A stretch of DNA of 64,000 bases from Bacteroidales bacterium (GTDB lineage Bacteria; Bacteroidota; Bacteroidia; Bacteroidales; Lentimicrobiaceae): positions 372,001-436,000 of the forward strand of contig JADIZB010000001.1 of the NCBI GenBank assembly GCA_016705005.1. The letters run 5' to 3'. Each line of letters starts with the position of its first letter. Position 1 is the stretch's first letter. Under the pieces are notes generated by a model. That model saw nothing but the letters and a program-made list of their open reading frames with translations, was not told where the DNA came from and made no database searches. A program made the position numbers and the translations under genes. Positions 18,813 through 27,311 of the stretch are shown here, piece by piece.

Positions 18813-19247
18813 TCAGGGCTGAACAGTTACTTTGCTGTAATTTACTTCTTTTACCTTAATCCCGGCTTCATTATAAAACATCCAGATTCCGGTTCTTTTG
18901 CCCGAGTCGAAGGTACCTTCATAATATTTCTTACCATTAGGATGATAAACCGTACGTTTACCGTGACTTTTTCCATCTTTGAATTCACCTTCACTCCATA
19001 TCTTACCATCTTCATACCATGAAGTCCATTTTCCGTTCCTGAGTTCATCCATATAACCACCTTCGATGTATTTCTGGCCATTGTGGTGATACTTAACTTC
19101 CTTCACCAGTTTCTCTTTGCCGTCGATTTTCTGGTAGGTCTTCTCAGATTTTATTTTGCCATCTTCAAATTTTTCCTTTTTCACGGTCGTTTTCGAACAA
19201 GAAATAAATATGATCGTAATGAGGAAAAAGTAACTGAGTTTTTGCAT
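18813..19247 (-). CDS. MORN-repeat (YwqK-like) lipoprotein
   Basis: 144 residues. The N-terminus MQKLSYFFLITIIFISC is a lipoprotein signal with Cys17 as the lipid site. The rest consists of four or five MORN-variant repeats of the form G.....W.Y.nG.....G.F..G...G, for example NGKWTSWYEDGKIWSEGEF and HGKRTVYHPNGKKYYEGTF. Databases often label such proteins antitoxin YwqK by domain similarity; nothing here indicates a toxin-antitoxin pair. It starts 23 bases after the dihydroorotase stop codon on the same strand and is probably the last gene of that transcript, ending at the palindromic terminator. Confidence 0.8.
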   Translation of the reverse strand: MQKLSYFFLITIIFISCSKTTVKKEKFEDGKIKSEKTYQKIDGKEKLVKEVKYHHNGQKYIEGGYMDELRNGKWTSWYEDGKIWSEGEFKDGKSHGKRTVYHPNGKKYYEGTFDSGKRTGIWMFYNEAGIKVKEVNYSKVTVQP

Positions 19248-19270
19248 GGTAATCAGGTAATTCGGAATAA

Positions 19271-20629
19271 TTATCGGTTAAACAAAAGGCGCTCACCCAG
19301 GTGTGATTCGTCGAATCGATCGTTGTGCCATGCGAGGTGGCCGCCTACGAAAGTATGGGTTATTCTTGAATGAAAAGTCTGTCCTTCGAATGGAGACCAT
19401 CCACATTTATACAAAATATTGTCAGTGCTGACAGTCCAGGGTGCATCCGGATCAACCAAAACCAGGTCGGCATGGTAACCCTGACGAATAAACCCCCGGC
19501 GATCAATCCCGAAAATCCTGGCGGGGGCATGCGACATTTTCTCAATGACTTTAGCAGGCAGTATTTTTTCTTCGTGGCTTAACTCGAGCATAGCCACGAG
19601 TGAATGCTGTACCAGTGGGCCACCTGATGGACAGGCAAAGTAAGATCTTCCTTTCTCCTCAATTGTATGGGGCGCATGATCAGTAGCCACAACATCAATT
19701 CGTCCATCGAGCAAAGCTTTGAGCAGAGCGTCACGATCTCCGGCTGTTTTTATGGCCGGATTCCACTTGATGGCTGATCCCAAACGGGCATAATCCTCAT
19801 CTGAAAACCAAAGATGATGAACACATACCTCTGCTGTAATCCGTTTGCTCCCGTTCGAAGGTTGGTTTGACAGCAGGGAAAGCTCATCTGAAGTAGAAAG
19901 GTGCAGGATATGCAACCTCGTATTGTATTTCGAAGCCAGCTCAACAGCCAGTGTGCTTGACTTGAGGCAGGCTTCACGACTCCGGATCTTCGGGTGGGCA
20001 CTTACCGGAACAAGTTCACCATACCTGTCTCTGTATATATTGGTATTCGAACGAATGGTTTCTTCATCCTCACAATGCACAGCTACCAGCGATGGTGAAT
20101 GTTTAAAGATTCCCTCGAGTGTCTCCTGACGGTCAACCAACATATTTCCGGTTGAAGCGCCCATAAAAACCTTGACCCCGCATACTGTCCTGGGATCTGT
20201 CTTTACTATTTCGGACAGGTTATCATTTGAGGCACCCATATAAAATGAGTAATTCGCAAGGGATTTTTCAGAAGCCATCCTGTATTTCTGCTCCAGCAAC
20301 TCCTGGGTCAGTGTATTCGGCACTGTATTTGGCATTTCCATATAGGAAGTCACCCCGCCTGCAACAGCAGCCCTGCTTTCAGTAAAAAGATCGCCTTTAT
20401 GGGTAAGGCCCGGTTCACGGAAGTGTACCTGATCGTCGATCACACCAGGAATCAGCCACTTACCTTCCGCATCAATAATTTCGGCACCTTCAACCCCTTC
20501 GATGCCATCGGGAGGAAAGATTCCTTCAGCTACCAGTTTGATAAGCCCGTTATTGATCAGGACGCTTCCTATGAATGCACGGCCCTCATTTATAATGGTA
20601 GCTCCTGAAATCAGATATTTTTTCTTCAT
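19271..20629 (-). CDS. pyrC: Dihydroorotase (class I type)
   Basis: 452 residues from the ATG at 20629 (MKKKYLISGATI); the in-frame start eight codons upstream is less likely. It converts N-carbamoyl-aspartate to dihydroorotate in pyrimidine synthesis. The amidohydrolase barrel is intact: the metal site begins at DDQVHFREPG, where Gln67 replaces the first His of the classical HxH and His69 is kept, followed by Lys in GVKVFMGAST (carboxy-lysine position), His in VAVHCEDE and LHILHLST, and Asp in VATDHAPH. The Gln variant is, to my knowledge, usual for Bacteroidota dihydroorotases. It has its own -7 element and lies downstream of a dolichol-phosphate-mannose-synthase-like gene. Confidence 0.92.
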   Translation of the reverse strand: MKKKYLISGATIINEGRAFIGSVLINNGLIKLVAEGIFPPDGIEGVEGAEIIDAEGKWLIPGVIDDQVHFREPGLTHKGDLFTESRAAVAGGVTSYMEMPNTVPNTLTQELLEQKYRMASEKSLANYSFYMGASNDNLSEIVKTDPRTVCGVKVFMGASTGNMLVDRQETLEGIFKHSPSLVAVHCEDEETIRSNTNIYRDRYGELVPVSAHPKIRSREACLKSSTLAVELASKYNTRLHILHLSTSDELSLLSNQPSNGSKRITAEVCVHHLWFSDEDYARLGSAIKWNPAIKTAGDRDALLKALLDGRIDVVATDHAPHTIEEKGRSYFACPSGGPLVQHSLVAMLELSHEEKILPAKVIEKMSHAPARIFGIDRRGFIRQGYHADLVLVDPDAPWTVSTDNILYKCGWSPFEGQTFHSRITHTFVGGHLAWHNDRFDESHLGERLLFNR

Positions 20630-20670
20630 AGGACACAATCGGTTTACCGACAACCATCGGACTTACAGCG

Positions 20671-20678
20671 CAAAGGTA
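20671..20678 (-). promoter_or_regulatory. -7 promoter element for the dihydroorotase gene
   Basis: Reads TACCTTTG on the - strand, 41 bases upstream of the chosen ATG at 20629 and 17 bases from the alternative upstream start. The position favours the downstream start. Confidence 0.55.
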
Positions 20679-20705
20679 AAATAAAATAAGGAAAACTGAC
20701 CCTGG

Positions 20706-21437
20706 TCAAGCGGCCTTTTTAGGCCTTATCCGTTTGAATCGCAGCTGGATTACACCCAAAATTGCTTCACGAAAAATACCCCGGCTCATTTTTGATTCAC
20801 CTTCAGTGCGGTCGGTAAAAATGATCGGAACCTCAATAATCCTAAACCCGAGTTTCCATGCGGTATACTTCATTTCAATCTGGAAAGCGTATCCTGTGAA
20901 CTTGATGCGGTCGAAATCGATGGTATCAAGCAATTTTCTCCTGTAGCATTTAAATCCGGCAGTGGTATCCATGATTTTCATTCCTGTAACCATCCGGACA
21001 TAATAAGAAGCGAAATAAGACATCAGGACCCTGCCCATTGGCCAGTTTACTACATTAACCCCTTTAATGTAGCGGGATCCTATAGCAACATCCCCACCCT
21101 GATTGGCACAAGCATCGTAAAGTTTCAGGAGGTCTTCAGGGTTGTGTGAGAAATCAGCATCCATCTCAAAGACATAGGAATACTCTTTCGCTAAAGCCCA
21201 TCTGAATCCATGTATATAAGCAGTACCAAGGCCCAGTTTCCCTTTACGTTCTTCCATATGAAGCCGTCCGGAAAACTCTGCCATCAGGGAACGAACTATG
21301 GCTGCCGTTCCATCGGGCGAGTTGTCTTCAACAACCAGTACATCAAACTCTTTGGTTAACGAGAATACTTTGCGGATAATACGCTCAATGTTTTCTTTCT
21401 CGTTGAAGGTTGGGATAACTACCAGACTGTCTTTCAC
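20706..21437 (-). CDS. Polyprenol-phosphate-mannose-synthase-like glycosyltransferase (GT2)
   Basis: 243 residues, a soluble GT2 domain of the DPM1 type without C-terminal membrane segments. Motifs are the nucleotide-binding VVIPTFNEKENIERI, VVEDNSPDGTA, the metal-binding DADFSHNPEDL (DXD-like) and the C-terminal FTDRTEGESKMS block of this family. It should transfer a sugar, probably mannose or another hexose, from a GDP- or UDP-sugar to undecaprenyl phosphate at the inner membrane. It lies just upstream of dihydroorotase on the same strand with 76 bases between them. Confidence 0.85.
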   Translation of the reverse strand: MKDSLVVIPTFNEKENIERIIRKVFSLTKEFDVLVVEDNSPDGTAAIVRSLMAEFSGRLHMEERKGKLGLGTAYIHGFRWALAKEYSYVFEMDADFSHNPEDLLKLYDACANQGGDVAIGSRYIKGVNVVNWPMGRVLMSYFASYYVRMVTGMKIMDTTAGFKCYRRKLLDTIDFDRIKFTGYAFQIEMKYTAWKLGFRIIEVPIIFTDRTEGESKMSRGIFREAILGVIQLRFKRIRPKKAA

Positions 21438-21513
21438 AAAATATCAGATTAAGATGCGAAATTATATCTATTTCATTAAAATAAAAACCTAAAAGATGTT
21501 AATCGTCATTTAA

Positions 21514-22569
21514 TCAGTTCTTCTCCTTGATCAGGAACACATAGGTAGGAAAATGATCGCTGTACCCACCTGCATAGGCTCCACCGGCAAAGGTTCTGAA
21601 AGGGTAACCTGCATAGGGACCGTCCTTTTGAATAAGGAATTTTTCGCTATAAATTTTTGCCTTATAAAACTTCCAGTTTCCGCCTGCTTCAGATAATAGT
21701 GGTTCCGAAATAATGATCTGATCAAAAAGATTCCATGAATCACGATAAGCCAGTGAACCAATCCCGTCGCGGTGCAGTTGCCAGAAAGGATTAAAAAGGT
21801 CACCATTTCCGACATCTTCTTTCTTTCCCTTAGCGCCCAGGAACCTGGCAACACTTTTGTCGGTAGGATCATCGTTCAGGTCGCCCATGATGAAAATCTT
21901 CGCATTTTTATTAACCCTGGCAACCGAATCACTCAAGGCCCGGCTGAGTTTTGCGGCTGCTTCACGGTATTCAGGGCCATTACCTCTCGAAGGCCAGTGA
22001 TTAACGATAATACTGATCAGTTCGCCATCAAGTTCACCACTCACAACCAACTGATCCCGGGTAAACCATGTGGAATCATCAGGCATATAAACCCTGTTTG
22101 AAGTTGCATTGACAACTTTGAAAACCGAAGGATTATAAAGAAGTCCAACGTCCACGCCACGTTTGTCGGGCGAATCAAAATGAACGATCTGTAAACCCAT
22201 ATTCTTCAAAGCCGGTGTTTTCACCAGGTCTTCGAGTACACTCCGGTTTTCAATCTCAGAAACACCGATGATTGATGGGCCACCTTTGACCATTTCAGAA
22301 CCTATTCCGGCAATGACTTTTGACATATTGGCCAACTTGGCTTCATAGCGCTGGGTTGTCCACCGGTTACTGCCTCCGGGTAGAAATTCAGCATCATTGG
22401 TATTCGGATCATCGATTGTATCAAAAAGGTTCTCAAGGTTATAAAATGCGATGCAGGATGCTTTGAAGGTTTTCTCCTGTGCATCTGCCAAAAGAACTGA
22501 AAAAAGCAGGACAATGGCCGGAACAATCTTCAAAAGGCCTGAATTCATAGAAACTGGTTTCATCATCAT
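21514..22569 (-). CDS. Exported endonuclease/exonuclease/phosphatase (EEP) family protein
   Basis: Up to 351 residues. Three ATGs in a row open the frame at 22569; the start at 22548 (MNSGLLKIVPAIVLLFSVLL) gives an equally good signal peptide, so the exact start is unsettled. The EEP (DNase I-like) fold motifs are present in order: FYNLENLFDT, the metal Glu in GVSEIENR, NHWPSRGNG, the catalytic Asp/Asn block GDLNDDP, and SDHFPTY at the end. These proteins hydrolyse phosphodiester or phosphomonoester bonds in nucleic acids, lipids or inositides. It is divergent from the TonB receptor and OB-fold-type lipoprotein genes, a neighbourhood that favours a role in nucleic-acid or phosphate scavenging. 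Confidence 0.85.
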   Translation of the reverse strand: MMMKPVSMNSGLLKIVPAIVLLFSVLLADAQEKTFKASCIAFYNLENLFDTIDDPNTNDAEFLPGGSNRWTTQRYEAKLANMSKVIAGIGSEMVKGGPSIIGVSEIENRSVLEDLVKTPALKNMGLQIVHFDSPDKRGVDVGLLYNPSVFKVVNATSNRVYMPDDSTWFTRDQLVVSGELDGELISIIVNHWPSRGNGPEYREAAAKLSRALSDSVARVNKNAKIFIMGDLNDDPTDKSVARFLGAKGKKEDVGNGDLFNPFWQLHRDGIGSLAYRDSWNLFDQIIISEPLLSEAGGNWKFYKAKIYSEKFLIQKDGPYAGYPFRTFAGGAYAGGYSDHFPTYVFLIKEKN

Positions 22570-22609
22570 GAAATTTAAAATAGCAAATAGCCCAAAAAAT
22601 GATGGGGAG

Positions 22610-22617
22610 CAAATATA
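22610..22617 (-). promoter_or_regulatory. -7 promoter element for the EEP gene
   Basis: TATATTTG on the - strand matches TAnnTTTG, about 40 bases upstream of the first possible ATG. The divergent TonB-receptor gene must have its promoter in the same 230-base interval; TTCATTTG at about 22708-22715 is the nearest weak candidate. Confidence 0.4.
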
Positions 22618-22798
22618 TTTATAATCTCACATTAAATCTAAAGAACAAGCCCGCAATTCTTTTATTTTATAATTATGTTAATTTTTTCTAATCATCCACA
22701 TTTTTTCGTTCATTTGCAAAAATTTGTTAAAATGCCGGTTTCTACCCCAGAACGAAATGACATCTAAATACAATATTACTTTCTCTAAAATTATCCAC

Positions 22799-25534
22799 AT
22801 GAAACAAAAGCTTTTAGTCCTGCTGCTGGCCCTAAGCCCGCTGTTGGGGTTGTATGCTCAGACCGGCAGTATCATCGGCCGCGTAGCCGATTCTGAAAGT
22901 GGGAAAAACCTGCCTTCAGTCACAGTTAAAGTTGCAACCCTCCAGACTGTAACGGATGTTGACGGGATATTCAGCCTGTCAGGGGTTGCCCTTGGCGAAG
23001 CTATGGTTGAGTTTTCGGCATCCGGTTATCAGAACATAATCAGGCAGGTTACGATTACCGAATCAACTAATCTGGGCACCCTGAAATTAATTCCTGAAGG
23101 GTCTGATGATGCCACAAACGGAGGGCTTTCCGAAGTCAGTGTTACATCTCTCGACACAGATGATGACTCCAACGGGCAGATGATATCCGGGTTACTCAGC
23201 TCAGGAAACGATGTGTTTGAATCTGTCGCTTCCTATACATTTGGCCCGGCCTATTTCAGGATGCGGGGATATGACAATGACCTGAGTGGAACTTACATTG
23301 GCAACACACCCATCAGTGACGTAGAAACCGGACGTACAACCTGGGCATTGTGGGGGGGGCTGAACGATGCAACCCGCAATAAAGTTTCAGAAAATGGTCT
23401 GGCTCCTTCATCTTTCTCGTTCGGAAACCTGGGAGGTGTCACCAACATTATCATCAGGGCATCACAGCAGAGGGCCCAGACCAAGCTCACCTACAGCCTC
23501 ACCAACCGAACCAACACAAACCGGCTTATGCTAACACATTCAACCGGTATGTTGGATAACGGATGGGCTTTTACCTTCACCGGATCGAGAAGATGGGGGC
23601 AGGAAGGATACATTGAGGGTACTTCATACGATGCCTGGTCATGGTTTGTCGGTATAGAAAAGAAATTAAACGATAAACACAGCTTATCATTTACAGCATT
23701 TGCCGCACCTGTGCGCCGTGGCATGCAGGGTGGATCGGTTCAGGAAGCCTATGACCTTACCGGAAGCAATTACTATAATCCGAACTGGGGCTACCAGAAC
23801 GGTGAGAAGCGGAATGCCAAGATGCGCATCATGAATCAACCAGTTGCGATGTTAAATCATTTCTGGAAAATAAGTGAAAAAACCATGTTGACAAGTGCCG
23901 CGTCCTTCCTTTTCGGAAAGACAGGAACAACAGCCCTGAACTGGTATAACTCATCAGATCCCAGACCAGACTATTACCGCTATCTTCCAAGTTATTATCC
24001 TTCGGTTAGTACTTATCCCAACAGTGCGGTTTATGACCCGGCCATTGCTGAATCTATAACAAACGCATGGAAAAACGATGAGTCTGTCAGCCAGATCAAC
24101 TGGGATAAGCTTTATCAGACAAATTATCTTGCAAATTCCCAAGGCAAACAGGCTCGCTACATTATTGAGAACAGGCATACCGACCAGCAGCAGATTAATC
24201 TTACCTCAGTGCTGAATCATGAACTGAGTGATAAAATTAAAATCGATGCCGGGTTTGAACTAACTTCAAATACCGGAATCTATTATAAAACCCTGGAAGA
24301 CCTGCTTGGCGGAAATTACTGGGTCGATATCGACCAGTTTGCTGAACGTGATTTCCCCGGTAACGATACCACCACGCAAAACGACCTCAATAATCCCAAC
24401 AGGATTATTAAAGTTGACGATAAGTTTGGCTATGACTACAAACTTCATCAGAACAACGGCAATCTATGGGCAGTAGCCAACTTCTCATCCCAGAAAGTCG
24501 ATTATTATGCCGGTGTTCAGTTATCCTATACTTCATTCTGGCGCGAAGGTTTTATGCGCAATGGCCGTTATCCGGATGCTTCATACGGCAATGGTGAAAA
24601 ACATAATTTTTTCGATTATGCCTTGAAAGCCGGGGCTACCTACAAAATAACCGGCCGACATTTTGTTGAAGGCAATGCCACCTATATGACCCGTGCACCC
24701 TATATCCGTAATTCATATCTTTCTTCCAGGGTACGCGATGGGGTAGTTCCTGATTTGAAGAGCGAGGATATTGCAAGTGGTGAGCTGAGTTATCATCTGC
24801 GGGCTCCAATGGTAAATGCACGCATTACAGTTTACCATACAATATTTAATAATCAAAGTGAAATCAACAGTTTCTATCATGACTCGCTTCGCACTTTCGT
24901 GAACCAGGCCATGTACAATATCAGCAAGGTTCATCAGGGGATCGAAGCAGGGGCAGAAGTAAAGCTTAGCCCGGCATTTGCAATCAAAGCCGCTGCCAAC
25001 CTTGGGAATTATCGCTATACCAATCGTCCCTCATCGGTAACTACCGTCGAAAACGGTTCCACACCTGATAAATTCGGGACCATCTACAGTAAGAATTTCT
25101 ATGTTTCCGGAACACCCCAGACGGCAACCTCGCTTGGCTTAAAATACTCAGGCCCCGATTACCTGTTTATTGAAGTCAACGTAAATTATTTCGATAATAT
25201 CTACCTTGATTTTAATCCTGAACGGCGAACATCAATGGCAATCACAAATCTTGGCGAAGGCGATCCGATGATCAGTGAGATAACAAAACAGGAGAAACTT
25301 CCGGGTGGAATGACAATGGATGCTTCTGTTGGAAAATCATTCCGTATCCGGGGAAAATACTATCTGAACCTCAATTTCAGTATCTCCAATCTACTTAATA
25401 ATATGGAAATTATTACAGGTGGTTACGAACAAATGCGTTTTGATTTTGTAAACAAAGACCTTAATAAATTTCCTCCAAAATACTTTTACATGAACGGTAG
25501 GACTTTCTTCCTGAACATCGGATTCCGTTTCTAA
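22799..25534 (+). CDS. TonB-dependent outer-membrane receptor with carboxypeptidase-regulatory N-terminus
   Basis: 911 residues from ATG 22799, which starts the signal peptide MKQKLLVLLLALSPLLGLYAQ; an in-frame start 25 codons upstream has no signal features. Residues about 25-100 form a CarboxypepD_reg-like beta domain (GSIIGRVADSESGKNLPSVT), followed by a plug domain (about 120-240, with RMRGYDNDL and GGVTNIIIRAS) and a 22-strand barrel ending in the aromatic residue F of NIGFRF. No SusD partner is adjacent; instead a DUF5689 lipoprotein follows by 33 bases, so the two are probably one operon. A run of eight G occurs in the plug-coding region (23352-23359). Ligand unknown; context suggests nucleic-acid or phosphoester products. 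Confidence 0.9.
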   Translation: MKQKLLVLLLALSPLLGLYAQTGSIIGRVADSESGKNLPSVTVKVATLQTVTDVDGIFSLSGVALGEAMVEFSASGYQNIIRQVTITESTNLGTLKLIPEGSDDATNGGLSEVSVTSLDTDDDSNGQMISGLLSSGNDVFESVASYTFGPAYFRMRGYDNDLSGTYIGNTPISDVETGRTTWALWGGLNDATRNKVSENGLAPSSFSFGNLGGVTNIIIRASQQRAQTKLTYSLTNRTNTNRLMLTHSTGMLDNGWAFTFTGSRRWGQEGYIEGTSYDAWSWFVGIEKKLNDKHSLSFTAFAAPVRRGMQGGSVQEAYDLTGSNYYNPNWGYQNGEKRNAKMRIMNQPVAMLNHFWKISEKTMLTSAASFLFGKTGTTALNWYNSSDPRPDYYRYLPSYYPSVSTYPNSAVYDPAIAESITNAWKNDESVSQINWDKLYQTNYLANSQGKQARYIIENRHTDQQQINLTSVLNHELSDKIKIDAGFELTSNTGIYYKTLEDLLGGNYWVDIDQFAERDFPGNDTTTQNDLNNPNRIIKVDDKFGYDYKLHQNNGNLWAVANFSSQKVDYYAGVQLSYTSFWREGFMRNGRYPDASYGNGEKHNFFDYALKAGATYKITGRHFVEGNATYMTRAPYIRNSYLSSRVRDGVVPDLKSEDIASGELSYHLRAPMVNARITVYHTIFNNQSEINSFYHDSLRTFVNQAMYNISKVHQGIEAGAEVKLSPAFAIKAAANLGNYRYTNRPSSVTTVENGSTPDKFGTIYSKNFYVSGTPQTATSLGLKYSGPDYLFIEVNVNYFDNIYLDFNPERRTSMAITNLGEGDPMISEITKQEKLPGGMTMDASVGKSFRIRGKYYLNLNFSISNLLNNMEIITGGYEQMRFDFVNKDLNKFPPKYFYMNGRTFFLNIGFRF

Positions 25535-25567
25535 TAACCAACCACCAAGAAAAAACAATCAAATCAT

Positions 25568-27232
25568 ATGAAAAAAATCTGGCAACTTTTCGCAGGACTT
25601 TTCCTAATTCTTGCATCAACCACCTTTACCGCCTGTGTTGACGGTGAATTCGATGAACCCCCAATCAATATTCCTACTGTTGATTTTGAAAGGAATACAA
25701 CCATTGCAGAGCTAAAGGCCTCTTATACCGCATTTACCATGATTGAGGATGATATCATCATCAGTGGAATTGTAATTGCCAATGATGAAAGCGGTAACCT
25801 TTACAAGAAAATGGAAATTCAGGATGAAACAGGAGGAATTGAACTCTCACTTGATAAAACTTCTCTTTATAATGAATATAAGCTTGGCCAACGTGTGTTT
25901 ATCAAATGCAAAGGCATGTATATTGGTGATTACAACAACCTGATTCAGTTGGGATACCTTTATAATGGCGACATAGGCCGTTTGCCTGAGATTTACATTG
26001 CTGCCCACATTTTCCGCGACAGTCTGCCGGGCCCGGTAGTTCAGCCTGAACTCATTACACTCAACGATCTGACTATGGATCGCGTTAGTACACTGGTTAC
26101 ATTTGAAAATGTCCGCTTTGCAGAAGTTGGAGAAGTATGGGCTCCACAAGATGTTGATGCTACCAACCGCACCCTTATGGATCAGGGTGGAAAAACACTG
26201 ATTGTTCGCACCAGTAAGTACTCAAACTTTGCAAGCGATTCTATTCCTGCCGGTTATGGTAAAGTTACCGGAATTCTGAGTGTTTTTGGATCTGACTGGC
26301 AACTTACGCTGCGCGACACTTCAGATCTGAAAGATTTCAGTGGTACCATCCCTCCTCCTCCCGGTGGTGGCGAGGGAACTTTTGAGGAGCCTTACGACAT
26401 TGCTTATGCTATGGGTAATACCGGTGAAACAGCCGTTTGGGTAGAAGGCTATATTGTAGGTGTGATGGAAACAGATGTGGATCCGTTTGTAGCCAATTTC
26501 GCTGCACCTTACAGGACAAATTCCAATCTCCTGATGGCTGCAACTGCAGAAGAAACCAATGTTCTGAATTGCGTACCTGTACAACTACCTGCCGGAGCCA
26601 TCCGCGATGCTCTCAGTCTTGTAACGGTTGAAGGCAACAAGGGGAAACTGGTAAAAGTACTTGGAAACCTGGAACCATATTTCAGTCAGGCTGGTGTAAA
26701 AGGACTCACAGGATACTGGCTCGATGGATCAGGCATTGTTCCTGTTACTGGATTTTTTACAGAAGAATTTGCCACAACCCTTGGACAATTCACCGGAACC
26801 AGTGTAACCGGTGATCAGGTATGGGAATGGGCGAGTTTCGATGGAGGCTGTGCCAAAATGTCGGGTTATGCCAATACCGTTAACAATGTTAATGAAGACT
26901 GGCTGATTTCTTCACAGATTTCACTCACCGGCCTTACCGGAGTTAAAATCAGTTTCAAGGAAGCCATCAACTATATCACCACCATTGATGACTGCAAGGT
27001 ACTTGTTTCTTCAAACTATGACGGAACCAGCAACCCGAATACTGCTACCTGGACCGAACTTACCGGATTTGCCCGGGCTCCGGGAAACAACTGGACATTT
27101 GTTGAAAGCGGTGAAGTAAGCCTTTCTGCTTTTGAAGGTCAGAATATCCGTATTGCTTTCAAATATGTCAGTTCAGCTACAGCCGGAGCTACCTGGGAGG
27201 TAGGCCGGGTTGTACTGACTTCTGCAAAATAA
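25568..27232 (+). CDS. Surface-type lipoprotein with DUF5689 and OB-fold-like domains and a choice-of-anchor J domain
   Basis: 554 residues. The lipoprotein signal ends at Cys23 (TTFTACVDGEFDEP); the acidic residues right after the Cys resemble the surface-export signal of Bacteroidota lipoproteins. Residues about 40-265 match the DUF5689 type, with an OB-fold-like core (IISGIVIANDESGNLYKKM, ...GIELSLD...GQRVFIKCKG). A second OB-like domain of the DUF6359 kind (about 275-390, beginning GTFEEPYDIAYAM) and a C-terminal choice-of-anchor J jelly-roll (about 395-554) follow. OB folds of this type accompany secreted nucleases, so a role in binding nucleic acid for the adjacent receptor is plausible but unproven. 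Confidence 0.82.
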   Translation: MKKIWQLFAGLFLILASTTFTACVDGEFDEPPINIPTVDFERNTTIAELKASYTAFTMIEDDIIISGIVIANDESGNLYKKMEIQDETGGIELSLDKTSLYNEYKLGQRVFIKCKGMYIGDYNNLIQLGYLYNGDIGRLPEIYIAAHIFRDSLPGPVVQPELITLNDLTMDRVSTLVTFENVRFAEVGEVWAPQDVDATNRTLMDQGGKTLIVRTSKYSNFASDSIPAGYGKVTGILSVFGSDWQLTLRDTSDLKDFSGTIPPPPGGGEGTFEEPYDIAYAMGNTGETAVWVEGYIVGVMETDVDPFVANFAAPYRTNSNLLMAATAEETNVLNCVPVQLPAGAIRDALSLVTVEGNKGKLVKVLGNLEPYFSQAGVKGLTGYWLDGSGIVPVTGFFTEEFATTLGQFTGTSVTGDQVWEWASFDGGCAKMSGYANTVNNVNEDWLISSQISLTGLTGVKISFKEAINYITTIDDCKVLVSSNYDGTSNPNTATWTELTGFARAPGNNWTFVESGEVSLSAFEGQNIRIAFKYVSSATAGATWEVGRVVLTSAK

Positions 27233-27249
27233 CTGATTCAGGATTTCTA

Positions 27250-27290
27250 TTACAGGCAAAGGCTGCTCAATGAGCAGCCTTTGCCTGTAA
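27250..27290. terminator. Perfect 41-base inverted repeat, likely bidirectional terminator
   Basis: Two perfect 20-base arms (core CAAAGGCTGCTCA / TGAGCAGCCTTTG) surround a single central A. The element lies in the 79-base gap between the convergent lipoprotein gene (+) and mfd (-), so one hairpin can end both transcripts. Confidence 0.75.
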
Positions 27291-27311
27291 TTAATGGAGA
27301 CTTACTTCGGA

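Noticed and set aside
18813..19247. MORN/YwqK lipoprotein as part of a toxin-antitoxin system
   Set aside because: The label rests on repeat similarity only; the protein is a lipoprotein and has no toxin-like neighbour.
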